Shown here one piece after another: positions 63,143-64,000 of a stretch of 64,000 bases of DNA. This DNA is from Mogibacterium sp. (GTDB lineage: Bacteria > Bacillota > Clostridia > Peptostreptococcales > Anaerovoracaceae). Within the stretch, counting starts at the first letter, position 1, and the number at the start of each line of letters is the position of its first letter. Position numbers and translations under genes: made by a program. The notes beneath the pieces were generated by a model. That model worked only from the letters and a program-made list of their open reading frames with translations. It made no database searches and had not been told where the DNA came from. Location: positions 46,411 to 110,410 of the forward strand of contig JAFRGC010000013.1 of the NCBI GenBank assembly GCA_017434025.1. Direction: 5' to 3'.

Positions 63143-63802
63143 ATGGATAACTACAGTAACGATAAGTCCAGCCAGCCGCTGTCAGCGGGGCTTTACCAGG
63201 AAATACAGAAGGATATACTTTCAGGCGAGATCCCATCGGACTCCAAACTCACAGAAGCCGCAGTCTGCAAGCGGTATAACGTCAGCCGCACACCTGTCAG
63301 AGAAGCTTTTCGCCAGCTCGAAGCTGACGGCCTCATTGAGAATATCCCTAACAGAGGCGCTTTCGTAACAGGTCTGTCAAGAAGAGACATCTCTGACCTC
63401 TTTGATATGAGGACGCTGTTTGAAATACAGGCTGTTGAATGGGCTATCAAGCGCATGACTGCCGAAGACATAGACGCACTCAAAGAAACTCTTGAATTCA
63501 TGGAGTTCTATACCCTCAAGGATGATCTCGACAAGGTTCTCGCTTTCAACTCTCAGTTCCACAACATTCTGTATGCAGGAACCAAGGACAGGATGATCCA
63601 GAAGACTCTGACAGCGTATCAGACCTATCTCAAGCATTCCGCTCCGGCCAAGACTTATACCGGAGATAATCTCAAGATGATCCTTGAAGAGCACAAAGCG
63701 ATCTTCGCAGCAGTCGAGAACAAGAATGTCGCTGCCGGCCGCAAAGCCATGGAGTATCACATGGAGCAATCCAAGCTGCGCAGGATCTCTAAATACTTCT
63801 GA
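63143..63802 (+). CDS. GntR-family transcription regulator, FCD (FadR-like) subgroup
   Basis: 219 residues. Winged HTH: KLTEAAVCKRYNVSRTPVREAFRQLEADGLI followed by NRGAFVTGLS (given as pieces KLTEAAVCKRYNVSRTPVRE and NRGAFVTG), then the FCD all-helical effector domain (DISDLFDMRTLFEIQAVEWA, FNSQFHNILY, EEHKAIFAAVENKN) with Asp/His metal-type residues. ATG 63143-63145 has GGGAGG five bases upstream; longer readings are spurious. The effector is unknown; the gene is alone between nth and the insertion element. Confidence 0.93.
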   Translation: MDNYSNDKSSQPLSAGLYQEIQKDILSGEIPSDSKLTEAAVCKRYNVSRTPVREAFRQLEADGLIENIPNRGAFVTGLSRRDISDLFDMRTLFEIQAVEWAIKRMTAEDIDALKETLEFMEFYTLKDDLDKVLAFNSQFHNILYAGTKDRMIQKTLTAYQTYLKHSAPAKTYTGDNLKMILEEHKAIFAAVENKNVAAGRKAMEYHMEQSKLRRISKYF

Positions 63803-63830
63803 TTATCTTCAGATCAATCAGGCATCAAAA

Positions 63831-63858
63831 AACAGGATCTTCATCACGATCCTGTTTT
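63831..63858 (+). terminator. Intrinsic terminator after the GntR gene
   Basis: AACAGGATC (63831-63839) pairs with GATCCTGTT (63848-63856), with A-rich sequence before and TTTT after it. Confidence 0.85.
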
Positions 63859-63875
63859 AATTGTTGCTTCAGCGT

Positions 63876-64000
63876 GATCAAACCACCGGCTATGCCGGTG
63901 AGGATAAAAAGCTTTAGCTACAAGGAAAATACCTCCAATGCTAACATGAGAGTGGCTACCAACCGCATCTCAGAGCAAAGGAGGTAATAAACGTTGAGTA
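63876..64000 (+). mobile_element. Left end of an IS200/IS605-type insertion element with start of tnpA (cut by window edge)
   Basis: A perfect subterminal hairpin CACCGGC-TAT-GCCGGTG (63884-63900) is the kind of DNA hairpin recognised by Y1 transposases. A leader follows, with AAAGGAGG (63977-63984) and a TTG at 63994-63996 opening Leu/Met-Ser-, as in IS200 TnpA proteins. The transposase itself lies beyond the window. The precise left boundary and any target site cannot be fixed here. Confidence 0.7.
63930..63986 (+). promoter_or_regulatory. Anti-Shine-Dalgarno pairing in the insertion-element leader
   Basis: TACCTCC (63930-63936) is the perfect complement of GGAGGTA (63980-63986), the SD of the partial tnpA. 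A smaller GAGA/TCTC stem lies between them. This arrangement would hide the ribosome-binding site, as known for IS200 transposase mRNA. Confidence 0.6.

Overview
The window is a dense 64-kb block of a bacterial chromosome. It fits the Bacillota, most likely an anaerobic Clostridia. Pointers are a type-A RNase P RNA, SigA/DnaG/Dgt and TrmK side by side, RNase J, a YlbF-family protein, HemZ, butyrate kinase, a 1441-residue 2-hydroxyacyl-CoA-dehydratase-activase-like protein, and strong purine-rich Shine-Dalgarno (SD) sites with frequent TTG starts. Species cannot be named from this. No sporulation gene is present. The spo0A/spoIVB/recN/argR group that often follows tlyA in spore formers is replaced by an aminotransferase and mutS-mutL, which hints at a non-sporulating lineage but does not prove it.

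Layout, left to right (nearly all genes on the minus strand, so transcription runs right to left). 1-31.6 kb is one colinear array, read in transcription order: secDF, relA, an MBL hydrolase, hemZ, hisS, aspS, nadD, yqeK, rsfS, leuS, rnj, ylbF, efp, mltG, trmR, trhP, a CBS/CorC membrane protein, an Asp23 protein, nusB, a TsaD-like M22 protein, xseA, xseB, ispA, dxs, tlyA, an aminotransferase, mutS and mutL (cut by the window edge). 31.7-37.3 kb: yajC, two tRNA-Leu genes, coaE, polA and an unusual P1-family peptidase. 37.3-43.2 kb: a probable 6S RNA, a YebC-family regulator, the giant activase and rnpB. 43.2-49.5 kb: a macromolecular-synthesis cluster (unknown protein, dgt, dnaG, sigA, trmK, a YkvI transporter). 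49.6-51.4 kb: nadK and an RluA pseudouridine synthase on the plus strand. 51.4-62.3 kb: gap, pgk, tpiA, secG, a degenerate membrane pyrophosphatase, buk, pheS, pheT and a DUF975 membrane protein. 62.4-64 kb: nth, a divergent GntR/FCD regulator and, at the right edge, the left end of an IS200/IS605-type element.

Most genes are housekeeping: translation (leuS, hisS, aspS, pheST, efp, tRNA and rRNA modification), replication and repair (polA, dnaG, mutSL, xseAB, nth), isoprenoid and cofactor synthesis (dxs, ispA, coaE, nadD, nadK), secretion (secDF, yajC, secG), stringent response (relA) and lower glycolysis (gap-pgk-tpiA).

The most unusual item is at 56963-58765: a 16-TM-type pyrophosphatase homologue in which every pyrophosphate/Mg-binding motif appears to be gone. 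Other items worth attention are a P1 peptidase with a long Glu/Pro-rich insert exactly at its self-cleavage boundary, a GAPDH lacking the NAD-selecting Asp, an MltG with a collapsed active-site region, a trhP-trmR tRNA wobble-modification pair, a terminator hairpin in the buk leader, and an IS200-type leader whose ribosome-binding site is matched by an upstream anti-SD.
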